A DNA stretch of 64,000 nt from Scleromatobacter sp039920745. Lineage in GTDB: Bacteria > Pseudomonadota > Gammaproteobacteria > Burkholderiales > Burkholderiaceae_C. The stretch is taken from positions 1 to 64,000 of the forward strand of contig JBDSDD010000022.1 in assembly GCA_039920745.1 (NCBI GenBank), in the 5' to 3' direction. Below the pieces are notes generated by a model. The model was not told the origin of the DNA and made no database searches. It saw nothing but the letters and a program-made list of their open reading frames with translations. Made by a program: the position numbers and the translations under genes. Each line of letters opens with the position of its first letter. Position 1 is the first letter of the stretch. This document shows positions 1 through 8,450 of the stretch, piece after piece.

Positions 1-77
1 TATTCCCCTCGATGCTCAAGCACCAGGCGCACAGCACGCTCGCGGACTTCAGGTGAGAACTTGTTCGACTTGTTCAT
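1..77 (-). CDS. IS3-family transposase OrfA, N-terminal part (runs off the window edge)
   Basis: The complement starts at the ATG at 75-77 and encodes MNKSNKFSPEVRERAVR followed by a short acidic stretch, the typical first residues of the helix-turn-helix OrfA of IS3-family elements. OrfA binds the element's ends and is joined to OrfB by frameshifting. Only about 25 codons are inside the window, so whether the element is intact cannot be judged. The gene reads leftward, out of the window. Confidence 0.75.
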   Translation of the reverse strand, partial: MNKSNKFSPEVRERAVRLVLEHRGE

Positions 78-110
78 GGCTCCATCTTCTCAAAGGTTGG
101 AGCCTCCACA
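1..110 (-). mobile_element. End of an IS3-family insertion sequence
   Basis: The sequence between the OrfA start codon (77) and about 110 reads, on the complement, TGTGGAGGCTCCAACC and then a short leader. IS3-family terminal repeats begin with TG, so the element boundary is placed at about 110. The other end is outside the window, so the inverted repeat cannot be confirmed. Confidence 0.55.
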
Positions 111-149
111 AATCCCGGGCCGATTCACAGCGTCCACGAGCAACGGCTA

Positions 150-310
150 ATGGAAATGATGCCTACGGAGACCAAGAGGAAGCAGCAGGAACCGAGCCCA
201 GAGCTGAAGGCGCAGATCCTGACCGAATGCGATCGGTCTTGCGCCTCAGTGGCCCAAGTCGCAATGACGCATGGCGTCAACGCTATCGTCCGCGAATATC
301 GGTCACCACA
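150..310 (+). pseudogene. IS66-family TnpA/OrfA remnant
   Basis: The reading frame from the ATG at 150 contains the IS66 OrfA signature: a start like MEMMPTETKRK, then SPELKAQILTEC, then ASVAQVAMTHGVNA. These match the N-terminal helix-turn-helix of the small IS66 accessory protein. Similarity stops after about 50 residues, where a tryptophan/arginine-rich segment should follow, and the frame continues as unrelated sequence. No IS66 transposase (TnpC) is nearby, so this is a decayed fragment. Confidence 0.6.
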
Positions 311-374
311 TGCCGACTTTTGTGAGTGCCCGTTTTCTGGATGCTGTCGAGACGTCCAACCCCAAGCGCCAGGT

Positions 375-533
375 CTATGCCGCGATCACCCGGTTGCGGC
401 CGAGATGTTTGGCGATATGGAGGCGCCGATCTGCCGTGCGCAGAATCGCTTCCACCGTGTCGCCGCCGTCGCGGCCGAACTGCGATACGCCCATACTCAC
501 CGTGACATCGGGCAGGCGGAGTGCGCCGCTGTC
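375..533 (-). pseudogene. C-terminal fragment of a GGDEF (diguanylate cyclase) domain
   Basis: The complement frame ending at the TAG at 375-377 encodes LPDVTVSMGVSQFGRDGGDT, then an AILRTADRRLHIAK-like segment and GRNRVIAA before the stop. This is the conserved tail of GGDEF domains (VTVSIGVA...ADxALYxAKxxGRNRV). Upstream in the same frame a TGA occurs near 565, and the GGDEF signature itself is absent. I read it as the remnant of a diguanylate cyclase gene disrupted near the IS debris. Confidence 0.6.
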
Positions 534-966
534 TGACAACCCACACAGGTGCGCTGCTTGGCCAGATCAACCTTGGTTACGACTTCGGATACGACGCTTG
601 GCGCCAATATCCGGCAGCGGCCGTGGTTCGTCGACATCTTGGAGTTCTGCACTGTCGAACTGCCACGCGCACCACGTCTCTTTTTTCATCGCGATCGGAA
701 GCGTTTGGTCGAGAACCGTGCCGTCGAAGCTCGGACTATCGCTTCGAGGCGGCTGATCGGATCCGTCGCGCGACGGCAACCCCGCCGACCCAGGACAAGC
801 GCCCGTCAGCACTGATACGCGCCTCGAGAACGAAATCCGCGCGTACGCTACGTGCGCTAGCGAACGGACAGTTTGAGTGGACAGGCATAGCGTGTGCAAA
901 TCCATCTGTGAGTCTTGCGCCTCCGTCGTTCAGAAGATCAAGTGGCGATCTGAACAGGAGCCAAAG
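534..966. other. Intergenic stretch without a recognisable gene
   Basis: Several overlapping frames are open here on both strands, none with a recognisable domain. A minus-strand frame (567-905) ends in the run PRPLPDIGAKRRIR but I cannot assign it. The stretch lies between transposon and GGDEF remnants and the histidine kinase start, and is probably decayed coding DNA plus the kinase promoter. Confidence 0.4.
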
Positions 967-2094
967 ATGATGCACACATTTCTTGCCAACAATCGTGATG
1001 ACTTGATCGCCAGATGCAAGGCGAAGGTCGCGCAGCGCCCCGGCCGAATTCCGAGCGAGAAACAGCTTGCGGACGGCATTCCGATGTTTTTGGGACAGCT
1101 CATCCGTACGCTGGAGGCGGAAGAGGCAGGGGAGCGCGCTGAGGGCATCGAAATATCCGGCCCTTCTGGTGGCGACACGCTGGCATTGTCTGAAGTCGGT
1201 GTGAGCGCCGCAGCGCATGGCGCAAATTTGCTTGGCTTGGGATATACAGTCGACCAAGTGGTCCATGACTACGGAGACCTCTGCCAAGCCATCACGGATT
1301 TGGCGCACGAACGCGACGCTCCCTTTACCGTCGACGAATTCCGCACTTTGAATCGATGCCTGGACAATGCCATCGCTGACGCGGTGCTCGAGTTCACCAC
1401 CCAGCGAGAAGCGCGCGTCCTGTCACTCCATTCAAGCGAAGCCAAAGAGCGTGTCGGCTTCCTGGTGCATGAACTTCGGAATGCGCTGTCGACCGCCAGC
1501 GTCGCCGTGAGCGCGTTGGAATTCGGCAACCTGAGCATCAGCGGCGCTACCGGCGCCGTGCTCAAACGAAGCCTCGCTTCGCTCGGACTCCTCATCGACC
1601 GCGCGGTGTCCGAGGTGCGCCAGGGCATGCCGCCAGACCGCCAGGTTTTTTCTATCGCGTCCTTTATCGCGGATGCGGAAAGTGCAGCGCGTCTGGAGGC
1701 GAATGCAGCGGGCTGTAGCCTGCTCGTGCGGCCCCTCCTGCAGGAGATGTCGGTGCGAGGCAACAGACCGATGCTGCACGCGGCTTTGGCCAATCTCCTC
1801 CAAAACGCTTTCAAGTTCACGCATGCGCACACGGAAGTTGAGCTTCACGCCTTCGCATTCGACGGCCAGGTTCTGGTGGAGGTCCACGACCATTGCGGAG
1901 GACTGAAGCTGGGGACCGCAGAGAACATGTTCGCGCCGTTCACTCAACGCAGCGCTGACAGGCGCGGCCTTGGTCTGGGCTTGGCAATCGCGCGGCACAG
2001 CGTCGAGGCGGACTTTGGGACGTTGACCGTCAGAGATGTGCCCGGGACAGGATGCGTCTTCACGATCGCACTCCCGTTGCATTCAGACCTTTGA
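967..2094 (+). CDS. Cytoplasmic sensor histidine kinase with RsbRD-like N-terminal domain
   Basis: This 375-residue protein has an N-terminal segment (about 1-90; FLANNRDDLIARC, then a GIPMFLGQL motif) typical of RsbRD-type four-helix sensor domains. A dimerisation region follows with the phospho-acceptor motif VHELRN (His about 168), then an ATPase domain with the N-box ALANLLQNAFKF and the G-box GLGLGLAIARH. No membrane segment is visible, so it is probably a soluble kinase. The start at 967 is preceded by AGGAG at 956-960. An in-frame upstream start at 877 has no such site. No response regulator adjoins it, so its partner is encoded elsewhere. Confidence 0.85.
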   Translation: MMHTFLANNRDDLIARCKAKVAQRPGRIPSEKQLADGIPMFLGQLIRTLEAEEAGERAEGIEISGPSGGDTLALSEVGVSAAAHGANLLGLGYTVDQVVHDYGDLCQAITDLAHERDAPFTVDEFRTLNRCLDNAIADAVLEFTTQREARVLSLHSSEAKERVGFLVHELRNALSTASVAVSALEFGNLSISGATGAVLKRSLASLGLLIDRAVSEVRQGMPPDRQVFSIASFIADAESAARLEANAAGCSLLVRPLLQEMSVRGNRPMLHAALANLLQNAFKFTHAHTEVELHAFAFDGQVLVEVHDHCGGLKLGTAENMFAPFTQRSADRRGLGLGLAIARHSVEADFGTLTVRDVPGTGCVFTIALPLHSDL

Positions 2095-2515
2095 CTACCC
2101 TGGCCTCGACCTGGTGCCGAAGTGGCGGCGCCCGCTGGGCGAAATTCTCGCTGCGACGCTTTCCGGGGAACAGTAGATTGCGGATCAGGAACAGCGATGG
2201 GCCAGGATGGCGCGGGCGACCTCGGTCAAGGCATCGGTCTTGGTCAGGTATGCGAGGCCGACAGCCAGCGCGTGGTCGCGCAACAGGTGGTGGAATTTGG
2301 GCGTCGGCTTCATCGGGACACCGGTGGGAGTAAGCTCGTCGCAGGATCTCAATGCCTTAGCAGACACTCAGCATGTCGCGAAATTCACGGGTAAATCCTT
2401 CCTATGAATCTTCATAGGGGATGTACCTTGGCCAAGATGTCGAAACGCCATGGCTGGCCGGGCATTTTTGTATCCGGTCTACCCTCCCGCCCGAGAGCCG
2501 CACTGTCGGGTTGAC
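2095..2515. other. Intergenic region with a weak reverse ORF
   Basis: The only open frame worth noting is on the minus strand (2185-2367, 60 codons). It contains GLAYLTKTDALTEVARAIL, faintly like the end of a response-regulator receiver domain, but is too short and isolated to call. The region also carries a perfect palindrome near 2401, listed separately. Nothing else is apparent. Confidence 0.4.
2401..2418. promoter_or_regulatory. Perfect 8-bp inverted repeat, possible operator
   Basis: CCTATGAA and TTCATAGG are exact reverse complements separated by two bases. The site lies about 100 bp upstream of the likely cupin gene start and is not followed by a T-tract, so an operator is more likely than a terminator. 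The binding protein is unknown. Confidence 0.35.
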
Positions 2516-3130
2516 ATGATTGAACACGCCTACGTTGACCTTGAAGACGCCTCAAGCCGTTTTCTCCACTTCACCGCTGTAGACGATCCAATGTGGAGCG
2601 GCGTCGTCGTTTTGGCGCCTGGCGAAGCGATGGGCTTATCCGGCGGCGCTCGGCACGACCTTCTCGTCGTCAGCGGCTCGGTGACTAACACCATCGAGGG
2701 TTCTGAACTGGAGCGCGGCACCTTTGCCATCCGTGGAGGAAACATCGGCCTGCGCGCCGGCCCAGCAGGCGCCCAGGTGTTCGTCTACCGCGAAACGGTT
2801 CCTGCCGCGTACGAGGAAGCCACTGTGATATTCGCGGACCGTCCCTGGCGAGAAGGCCGAACCCCCGGTATGTTGGTTGCCAACCTCTCAAACGCGAGCC
2901 ACTCGCTGAATCTGATCATGTGGCAACCGGGCGCGCAGGCCCCTCAGCACGCCCACCCGCGGGGGGAAGAGATCTTCGTATTGCGCGGCGAGCTTTACGA
3001 GACCGTTCGATATCCGGCGGGAAGTTGGATGCGCCTCCATCCAGGCGCCTGGCACTCGCCACAAGTTGCGACGCCGACGATGCTTTTGGTGCGCAGTGGC
3101 CATCTCAAGGGGCACAAAAAGATGTCTTGA
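2516..3130 (+). CDS. Cupin-domain protein of the ChrR (anti-ECF sigma) type
   Basis: About 204 residues are encoded from the ATG at 2516. An in-frame ATG at 2450 would add 22 residues of low-complexity N-terminus. The protein looks like two tandem cupin halves. The first (about 20-100) is degenerate. The second has a plausible metal site, QHAHPRGEEIFVLRGEL, with a further His in AWHSP. This resembles the ChrR/anti-ECFsigma cupin family, but no zinc-binding anti-sigma N-terminus and no sigma factor gene are next to it, so it may be an independent metal-binding cupin. The function is not established. Confidence 0.65.
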   Translation: MIEHAYVDLEDASSRFLHFTAVDDPMWSGVVVLAPGEAMGLSGGARHDLLVVSGSVTNTIEGSELERGTFAIRGGNIGLRAGPAGAQVFVYRETVPAAYEEATVIFADRPWREGRTPGMLVANLSNASHSLNLIMWQPGAQAPQHAHPRGEEIFVLRGELYETVRYPAGSWMRLHPGAWHSPQVATPTMLLVRSGHLKGHKKMS

Positions 3131-3339
3131 CGAAGCTTGATGCCAACTTCATGACGTCTCGTTCGGCACATGTGCAGCCATCGGCCCCGCTCGCTCGGGG
3201 CCCTGTCAAGCCTGGCGGACCGAATATGTCAGTGCTTCTTCCTGAGGCAATGCTGCCATATTGCAGCCGTTCTTCAGAGACCGCTCATGGCCGACAGGCG
3301 CCATCGCCAATCCTGCCTCCCGGAACCCTGCGACGGTCG
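3131..3339. other. Convergent intergenic region
   Basis: These 209 bases lie between the 3' ends of the cupin gene and yebC. No open frame or clear terminator hairpin with a T-run is visible. Confidence 0.4.
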
Positions 3340-4053
3340 TCAGCCGGCCAATCCCGCATACACGTTTTGCACGTCCTCGTTCCCGTCGATCTCCGCCAGG
3401 AAGTTGTGCACTTCGTCCAGCGCCTCGGCGCTGAGCGTGGACGGGTCGACCGGGTTCTTGGCCTTGTAGCCGAGCTTGGCGGACAACACGGTGAAGCCGT
3501 GATCGGGCAGGGCCTTGGCGACGACGTCGAGGTCGGCGGCGTCGGTGTAGAAGAGCGTCGTGCCTTCCTCGTCACCCGGCTCGAGATCCTGGGCACCGGC
3601 TTCGATGGCCGCATTCTCGGGGTCGGCGCCCGGCGTCGCCGGTTCCGCCTCGATCATGCCCAGGTGGTCGTAGTCCCAGGAGACCGAGCCCGGCGTGCCC
3701 AATTGGCCCTTGCGGAAGAGCCCGCGCACTTCGGAGGCCGAGCGGTTGACGTTGTCGGTGAGACACTCCACCACCACCGGCACGCGGTGCGGCGCGAAGC
3801 CTTCGTAGACCACGGTGGTGTAGTGGATGGTCTCGCCCGTCAGGCCGGCGCCCTTCTTGATGGCGCGGTCCAGCGTCTCCTTGGGCATCGAGACCTTGCG
3901 GGCCTGTTCGATCACCATGCGCAGCTTGGCGTTGTCCTTCGGATCGGCGCCGCCGCGCGCGGCAATCATGATGTCCTTGGCCAGCTTGCCGAACAGGCGG
4001 CCCTTGGCGCTCGCAGCCAGATCCTTGCCTTTTGCCTTCCACTGCGCGCCCAT
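3340..4053 (-). CDS. yebC: YebC/PmpR-family regulatory protein
   Basis: The 237-residue product starts MGAQWKAKGKDLAASAKGRL, close to the usual MAGHSKWANIKHRK family start in position and charge. It continues with the conserved KLAKDIMIAARGGADP, RMVIEQARKVSMPKETLDRA and YEGFAP segments. YebC proteins are cytoplasmic; they were first described as DNA-binding regulators and more recently as acting on translation at proline-rich stretches. Length matches the family (about 240). It stands alone, with non-coding gaps on both sides. Confidence 0.93.
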   Translation of the reverse strand: MGAQWKAKGKDLAASAKGRLFGKLAKDIMIAARGGADPKDNAKLRMVIEQARKVSMPKETLDRAIKKGAGLTGETIHYTTVVYEGFAPHRVPVVVECLTDNVNRSASEVRGLFRKGQLGTPGSVSWDYDHLGMIEAEPATPGADPENAAIEAGAQDLEPGDEEGTTLFYTDAADLDVVAKALPDHGFTVLSAKLGYKAKNPVDPSTLSAEALDEVHNFLAEIDGNEDVQNVYAGLAG

Positions 4054-4240
4054 GGCGGCCTCCGTGAGTTTGATTGGTGTCGCCCGCAGGCGTTGTTCGA
4101 TGTGGCGCGAAGCGCCGGCGCACAGTGTCGCATTGCCGGCGTGTCGCGGGTTGCGCGCTCCTGGGTGGCCGCGAGCGTTCGCGCGTGGGCTTGATGCTTT
4201 GGCGTGACGCTCTGGCGCGACGCCTGGGTGCGCTCGAGGG

Positions 4241-6058
4241 TCAGCCCGCGAAGGGTTCGGTGCGCAGCAGCAGCCATGCCTTGGCGTCGCCGTCCACCAG
4301 CGGGAGCAGGCGCTCGCGCACGGTGACGTGGTACGCGTTGAGCCAGGCGACGTCGGTGGCGTTGAGCATGCCCGGCTCGATGCAGCGGGTGTCGATGGGG
4401 CACAGCGTGAGCGTCTCGAACGCCATGAAGTCGCCGAACTCGTTGGCGCCGATCGCGACGTTGGCCACCAGGTTCTCGATGCGGATGCCCCATTGGCCGG
4501 GCCGGTAAAGGCCCGGTTCGATCGACGTGATCATGCCGGCCTCCATGGCCATCGCCGGCTCGGTCATCGCCTTGCTGATGCTTTGCGGGCCTTCGTGCAC
4601 GTTGAGGAAGTAGCCGACGCCGTGGCCCGTGCCATGGCCGTAGTCCAGCTTGGCGGCCCACAGCGGGGCGCGGGCCAGCGCGTCGAGCATCGGCGACAGC
4701 GTGTCGCGCGGGAAGCGCGCCTGGCTCAGCGCCAGCGTGCCCTGCAGCACGCGGGTGTAGTCCTGGCGATGCTGCGACGTGATGTTGCCGACCGGCCAGA
4801 CGCGGGTGATGTCGGTGGTGCCGCCCAGGTACTGGCCGCCGGAGTCGATCAGCAGCAAGCCGTCGCCCTCGATGGCGGCGTGCGACTCGGGCGTGGCGCG
4901 GTAGTGCGGCATCGCGCCGTTGGCGTTCCAGCCGGCGATGACCGGAAAGCTCAGGCCGACGAAGCCCGGGCGCTTGCGGCGCTCGCCGGACAGCTTCTCG
5001 TCGATGATGACCTCGGTGACCGGTCCGAACGGGCGGCCCGGCGCCGTGGCCTGGTCGAACCAGGCGTAGAACGCACACATCGCGGCGCCGTCCTGCGCCA
5101 TCGCCTCGCGCACGAACGCCAGTTCGGCGTCGGACTTTCGGCTCTTGGCCAGCGTGCTCGGGTTCATGGCCTCGATGACGCGCACGCCACTGGCGACCTG
5201 CTCGCGAAAGCCCAGCGTGATGCGACGCGGGTCGACCAGCAGCACGGCGGACGCCGGCAGCGCGGCGAGCGCGGCGCCCGCGGCAGCGTAGTCGGCGAGC
5301 ACGATGGCGTCGTCGGCCAGCGCGGCCTGCAGCGCGGCGTCGATCTTGCCGGCGCCGACGAACAGCGTGGCCGCGTCGGCGGCGATCAACAGGTGCGCCA
5401 GGAAGACCGGGTTGTATTCGACGTCGGCGCCGCGCAGGTTGGTGATCCAGGCGATGTCGTCGACGGTGGAGACGAAGTGGTGCGTGGCGCCCACCGCGGC
5501 CATCGCGGCGCGCACCTGCGCCAGCTTGGCGCTGCGCGGCAGCGGCGCGTGCGGCGCGGCGTGCTCGTAGATGTGGGCCTGGGGCAGGTCGGCCCGCTCG
5601 TCCCAGGCGCCAGCCAGGATGTCGACGTCGGTCTTCAGCGCGATGCCGGCGGTGGTGAGCCGGTTGCGCAATGCCTGCGAGGCGGCCAGGCCCAGCACGT
5701 CGCCGTCGACCGCCACGACGCCGCCCTGGCGGACTTCGGTGGCCAGCCAGTCGAGGTGGTGGACGGCGGCGCCGGTGGGGATCTTGACCAGCGCGATGCC
5801 GCTGCCCTGCAGCTCGGCCTCGGCCTGCGTCCAGTAGCGGCTGTCGGCGAACAGTGCGGCCCGGGTCGTGGTGACGACCAGCGTGGCCATGGAGCCGGTG
5901 AAGCCGGAGAAGTGCTGGCGGCCCTGCCAGCGGCCGGGCAGGTACTCGGACAGGTGCGGATCGCTGGACGGCACCAGCACGGCGTCGACGCCGCGCTCTT
6001 GCATCACCTCGCGCAGTCGGGCGATGCGGGCGCGGGCGGGGGAGGTGCGGGTGTCCAT
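4241..6058 (-). CDS. Aminopeptidase P family (M24) peptidase, long form
   Basis: The 605-residue product releases an N-terminal residue ahead of proline in the family's known members. Two creatinase-like N-terminal domains (residues about 10-300) precede an M24 catalytic domain. The metal-ligand segments are visible: IDSGGQYLGGTTDITR, GHGTGHGVGYFLNVHEGP, and a Glu in SIEPGLYRPG. The ATG at 6056-6058 is preferred because residues from there (MDTRTSPARARIARLREVM) match the usual family start; an upstream start at 6157 would add an arginine-rich leader. Length fits the eukaryote-like long form rather than E. coli PepP (about 440). Confidence 0.92.
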   Translation of the reverse strand: MDTRTSPARARIARLREVMQERGVDAVLVPSSDPHLSEYLPGRWQGRQHFSGFTGSMATLVVTTTRAALFADSRYWTQAEAELQGSGIALVKIPTGAAVHHLDWLATEVRQGGVVAVDGDVLGLAASQALRNRLTTAGIALKTDVDILAGAWDERADLPQAHIYEHAAPHAPLPRSAKLAQVRAAMAAVGATHHFVSTVDDIAWITNLRGADVEYNPVFLAHLLIAADAATLFVGAGKIDAALQAALADDAIVLADYAAAGAALAALPASAVLLVDPRRITLGFREQVASGVRVIEAMNPSTLAKSRKSDAELAFVREAMAQDGAAMCAFYAWFDQATAPGRPFGPVTEVIIDEKLSGERRKRPGFVGLSFPVIAGWNANGAMPHYRATPESHAAIEGDGLLLIDSGGQYLGGTTDITRVWPVGNITSQHRQDYTRVLQGTLALSQARFPRDTLSPMLDALARAPLWAAKLDYGHGTGHGVGYFLNVHEGPQSISKAMTEPAMAMEAGMITSIEPGLYRPGQWGIRIENLVANVAIGANEFGDFMAFETLTLCPIDTRCIEPGMLNATDVAWLNAYHVTVRERLLPLVDGDAKAWLLLRTEPFAG

Positions 6059-6291
6059 GGGGTGTCTTTCGCGTTGGGCGGCGCCTTGGCGGGCGGGTGC
6101 GCGAGCCGGGCAGTTGGAGAACATGACAGCCAGGCCTGGGTAAGGCAGGGCGGCCATGAGCCGTTCGGATGGGAGATTTTAGGCGCTGGCGACCACCGAT
6201 ACAGGTCGTTGTTCCGCGCCGATACCGAGGTTTTCGCAGAGTTCGGCGCAATGCGATCGCAGGTGGCTGGTCTGATTCGGTGCCAGATCAG

Positions 6292-6319
6292 GCTGTTATC
6301 ATGGTATGAAGATAACAGC
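6292..6319. promoter_or_regulatory. Perfect 9-bp inverted repeat over the start of the 6306 operon
   Basis: GCTGTTATC (6292-6300) and GATAACAGC (6311-6319) are exact reverse complements with a 10-base spacer that contains the annotated start codon at 6306. Such a site can act as an operator or as an RNA hairpin hiding the ribosome-binding region. The second gene of the operon looks like a ribbon-helix-helix protein, so autoregulation is a reasonable inference. Confidence 0.5.
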
Positions 6320-6731
6320 TGCTGACTTCGCGATGACCGACGACGACTTCACCGATGCCTTCGAGATGGGCAACGTCGCGCCCGCCGACTTCGACCACCG
6401 CGCCCACTTGCGCGCCGCGTTCTGCCTGGCGCAAAGCCGTCCTTTCCTGGAGGCCTGCGTCGCGATGCGCGACGGCGTGCAAGGCATTGCCCGGCGCGCC
6501 GGCCGGCCCGGCCTGTACCACGAGACCATCACCGTCGCGTTCATGAGCATCGTGGCGCAACGCCTGGCGGCCCGGCCCGGCGTCGCGTGGGACGACTTCC
6601 TCGCGGCTCATCCCGATCTCATGGATCGCGCGCTGCTCGGGCGCTGGTATGCCCGCGACACGCTGGAGTCGGCGCAGGCGCGCGTGCAGTTCGTGCTGCC
6701 CGACGCGCTCATGGGCGCGAAGCTCGCATGA
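6306..6731 (+). CDS. Conserved protein of unknown function (ADFDHRAHLRAA family)
   Basis: The 141-residue soluble protein contains the motifs ADFDHRAHLRAAF, GLYHETITVAF and ARVQFVLPD. I associate this combination with a widespread uncharacterised proteobacterial family; no catalytic role is known to me. The conserved histidines (DHRAH, YHET) could bind a metal. An in-frame ATG at 6333 (MTDDDF) is an alternative start, which would leave the inverted repeat at 6292-6319 wholly in the leader. Its stop overlaps the next gene's start (ATGA), so the two are translationally coupled. Confidence 0.7.
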   Translation: MKITAADFAMTDDDFTDAFEMGNVAPADFDHRAHLRAAFCLAQSRPFLEACVAMRDGVQGIARRAGRPGLYHETITVAFMSIVAQRLAARPGVAWDDFLAAHPDLMDRALLGRWYARDTLESAQARVQFVLPDALMGAKLA

Positions 6732-7000
6732 CGAGGACGGCCAAGTCGCCGGCGCCGATCCGCGTCGAGCGCGTGCAGACCGGCTTGCGCATCGAAAAGC
6801 GCGTGCTCAAGGTGCTCAAGGGTGTCGCCGAGATCCACGACCTCAGCCTGGGCGATCTCGTCGAGGGCATCGTCCTGCACGCGTTCGAAGGCCAGTGCGC
6901 GTTCGGCCCGGACACGCTGGCCCGCATCGCCGATCTCAAACGCGTCTACGACCTGGACCTGGACGCGTCCTCCGCGCACCAACTGGTCGAAAAGGACTGA
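6728..7000 (+). CDS. Small ribbon-helix-helix-like protein
   Basis: This 90-residue protein overlaps the preceding stop codon by four bases. The segment RVQTGLRIEKRVLKVLKGVA, followed by helices HDLSLGDLVEGIVLHAFEG, has the strand-helix-helix arrangement and charge pattern of small RHH DNA-binding proteins. It could be the operon's own repressor or an uncharacterised partner of the upstream protein. The assignment rests on pattern only. Confidence 0.6.
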   Translation: MTRTAKSPAPIRVERVQTGLRIEKRVLKVLKGVAEIHDLSLGDLVEGIVLHAFEGQCAFGPDTLARIADLKRVYDLDLDASSAHQLVEKD

Positions 7001-7645
7001 CTATGCCGGCAGCGCCCGCAGCACCGCACGTACCGGGCTCGCGTCAGCCGTCGTGAGCTTCAGCGGCAGCGCGATCAGCTCGTAGTCGCCCTCGGGAACG
7101 TCGTCGAGCACCAGGTTCTCCAGCACGCGCAGGTCGCGCCGACGCAGCACCTGGTGGCTGTCCAGCGTCTTGCTGCTGGCCGGGTCGACGCTGGCGGTGT
7201 CGATGCCCACCAGCCGGACGCCCAGGTCGGCCAGCGCCTCCACCGTGGCGGGCGCGAACGCGGCGCAAGCGTTGTCGAACTGGTCGATTGGCGCGCGCGC
7301 GTAGGTGCGCACCAGCACACGTGCCGGCAGGGGCGCGCCGGCGGGCGGCAGGGCGTGCGCGAGGTGGGCCATCTCCACCAGCGGGCCGACGCCGATCGCA
7401 TGGATCACGCGGCACGGGCCGAGGTACGGCTCGAGCGAGACCGCGCCGATGGCCGCCGCGTCGGCCTCGTAGTGCAGCGGCGCATCGGCGTGCGCGCCGG
7501 TGTGCGGCGACAGCGTGATCGCGCTGACGTTGACCGGGCAGGTCGCTCCGATGGTCGCGCCCCAGACCTGGCTGTATACGGTGTCGCCGGGGAACACGGG
7601 CGAACGCGCGTTGATCGGTGGTGAGATGTCCCAGAGCTGACTCAT
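7001..7645 (-). CDS. kynB: Kynurenine formamidase
   Basis: The 214-residue enzyme hydrolyses N-formylkynurenine to kynurenine and formate in tryptophan breakdown. The cyclase-family metal site HTGAHADAPLH (His48, His52, Asp54, His58) is intact. Other conserved features are the WDISPPIN start and the LVGIDTASVDP segment. The ATG at 7643-7645 gives the typical length (about 210). No kynA or kynU is adjacent. The upstream gene's stop overlaps this start (ATGA), so it is co-transcribed with a secreted protein of unknown role. Confidence 0.92.
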   Translation of the reverse strand: MSQLWDISPPINARSPVFPGDTVYSQVWGATIGATCPVNVSAITLSPHTGAHADAPLHYEADAAAIGAVSLEPYLGPCRVIHAIGVGPLVEMAHLAHALPPAGAPLPARVLVRTYARAPIDQFDNACAAFAPATVEALADLGVRLVGIDTASVDPASSKTLDSHQVLRRRDLRVLENLVLDDVPEGDYELIALPLKLTTADASPVRAVLRALPA

Positions 7646-8406
7646 CGCGTCACGGTCTCCGGATGGATGACGAAGGGATTCGCCGGGCTGCCGTACCGTT
7701 CGCCGTCGTAGGTCAACATCGAGCGCTGGCCGTGGCTGGGCTTGGCGCCCGCCGCTCCTTCCACGACCGGCGTGATGACGAGGTCGGCGTAGCCGTGCGT
7801 CGCGTGCGAGGCAATCGCGATCTTCCATGCGGTCGTCGGGTCCGCCAGGTCGGCGCCGTCCGCCGCACCCCCCTCTGCGTAGATCACGAAGGCGTCGAGC
7901 ACGGGGCGCAGGGCGGCCCCGTCCTGGACGAACAGCGTGCGATAGCGGGCGAGGCCGCCTTCGCGCATCGAGGTCGACTGGTCGACCGCGAACGCCCGTA
8001 CACCGGGCGCCAGGTCGTAGCGTGCCGTGTCGAGCGAGACGCTGCCTTGCGCCAGGCTCAGCGCGGCGTCGCCATCGACCCAGCCCTTGAAGGCGCTGCG
8101 CACCGTGCCGGTCCTGGTGTCGACCATCGCGACGACCAGGTTCTTCTCGGCCGGTGCCGGCCGGTCGTAGGCCGCCACGATGAGCAAGATGGACTGGTCC
8201 ACCGGCGATGTCTTGCACGCGGTGGCCGTGGCTGGTTTGCCCAGGCCGGTGTGCAGCGGGTGCTTGACGAACCACGCGTCGAGCGGCGCCAGGTCCTCGG
8301 GCGCGCAGTCCTGGCCGCCCATCGCGTGCGCGGCGGGCGCGAGCCCCACCAGCAGCGCGGCGACGGCGTGTCGAACGGTGGGAGAGCGCGGCTGGAGCTT
8401 GTGCAT
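7642..8406 (-). CDS. Secreted protein of unknown function
   Basis: The 254-residue product has an N-terminal signal peptide (hydrophobic core AVAALLVGLAPAAHA, cleavage after about residue 28) and a cysteine pair (QDC...ATACKT) that may form a disulfide in the periplasm. No known domain is recognised. The 4-base overlap with kynB puts the two in one transcript, but nothing in the sequence links it to tryptophan metabolism. Confidence 0.7.
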   Translation of the reverse strand: MHKLQPRSPTVRHAVAALLVGLAPAAHAMGGQDCAPEDLAPLDAWFVKHPLHTGLGKPATATACKTSPVDQSILLIVAAYDRPAPAEKNLVVAMVDTRTGTVRSAFKGWVDGDAALSLAQGSVSLDTARYDLAPGVRAFAVDQSTSMREGGLARYRTLFVQDGAALRPVLDAFVIYAEGGAADGADLADPTTAWKIAIASHATHGYADLVITPVVEGAAGAKPSHGQRSMLTYDGERYGSPANPFVIHPETVTR

Positions 8407-8450
8407 GCCGACAGCTTAACTCCACGCGTGGGCTCGATAGACTCGGGCGC

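Noticed and set aside
2185..2367. 60-codon minus-strand frame with a GLAYLTKTDALTEVARAIL stretch
   Set aside because: Faint similarity to a receiver-domain end only; too short, no ribosome site, no partner domain.
4328..6325. Long plus-strand frame antisense to the aminopeptidase P gene
   Set aside because: It is a shadow of high-GC coding DNA: its product is Arg/Gly/Val-rich with no domain, while the minus strand encodes a clear M24 peptidase.
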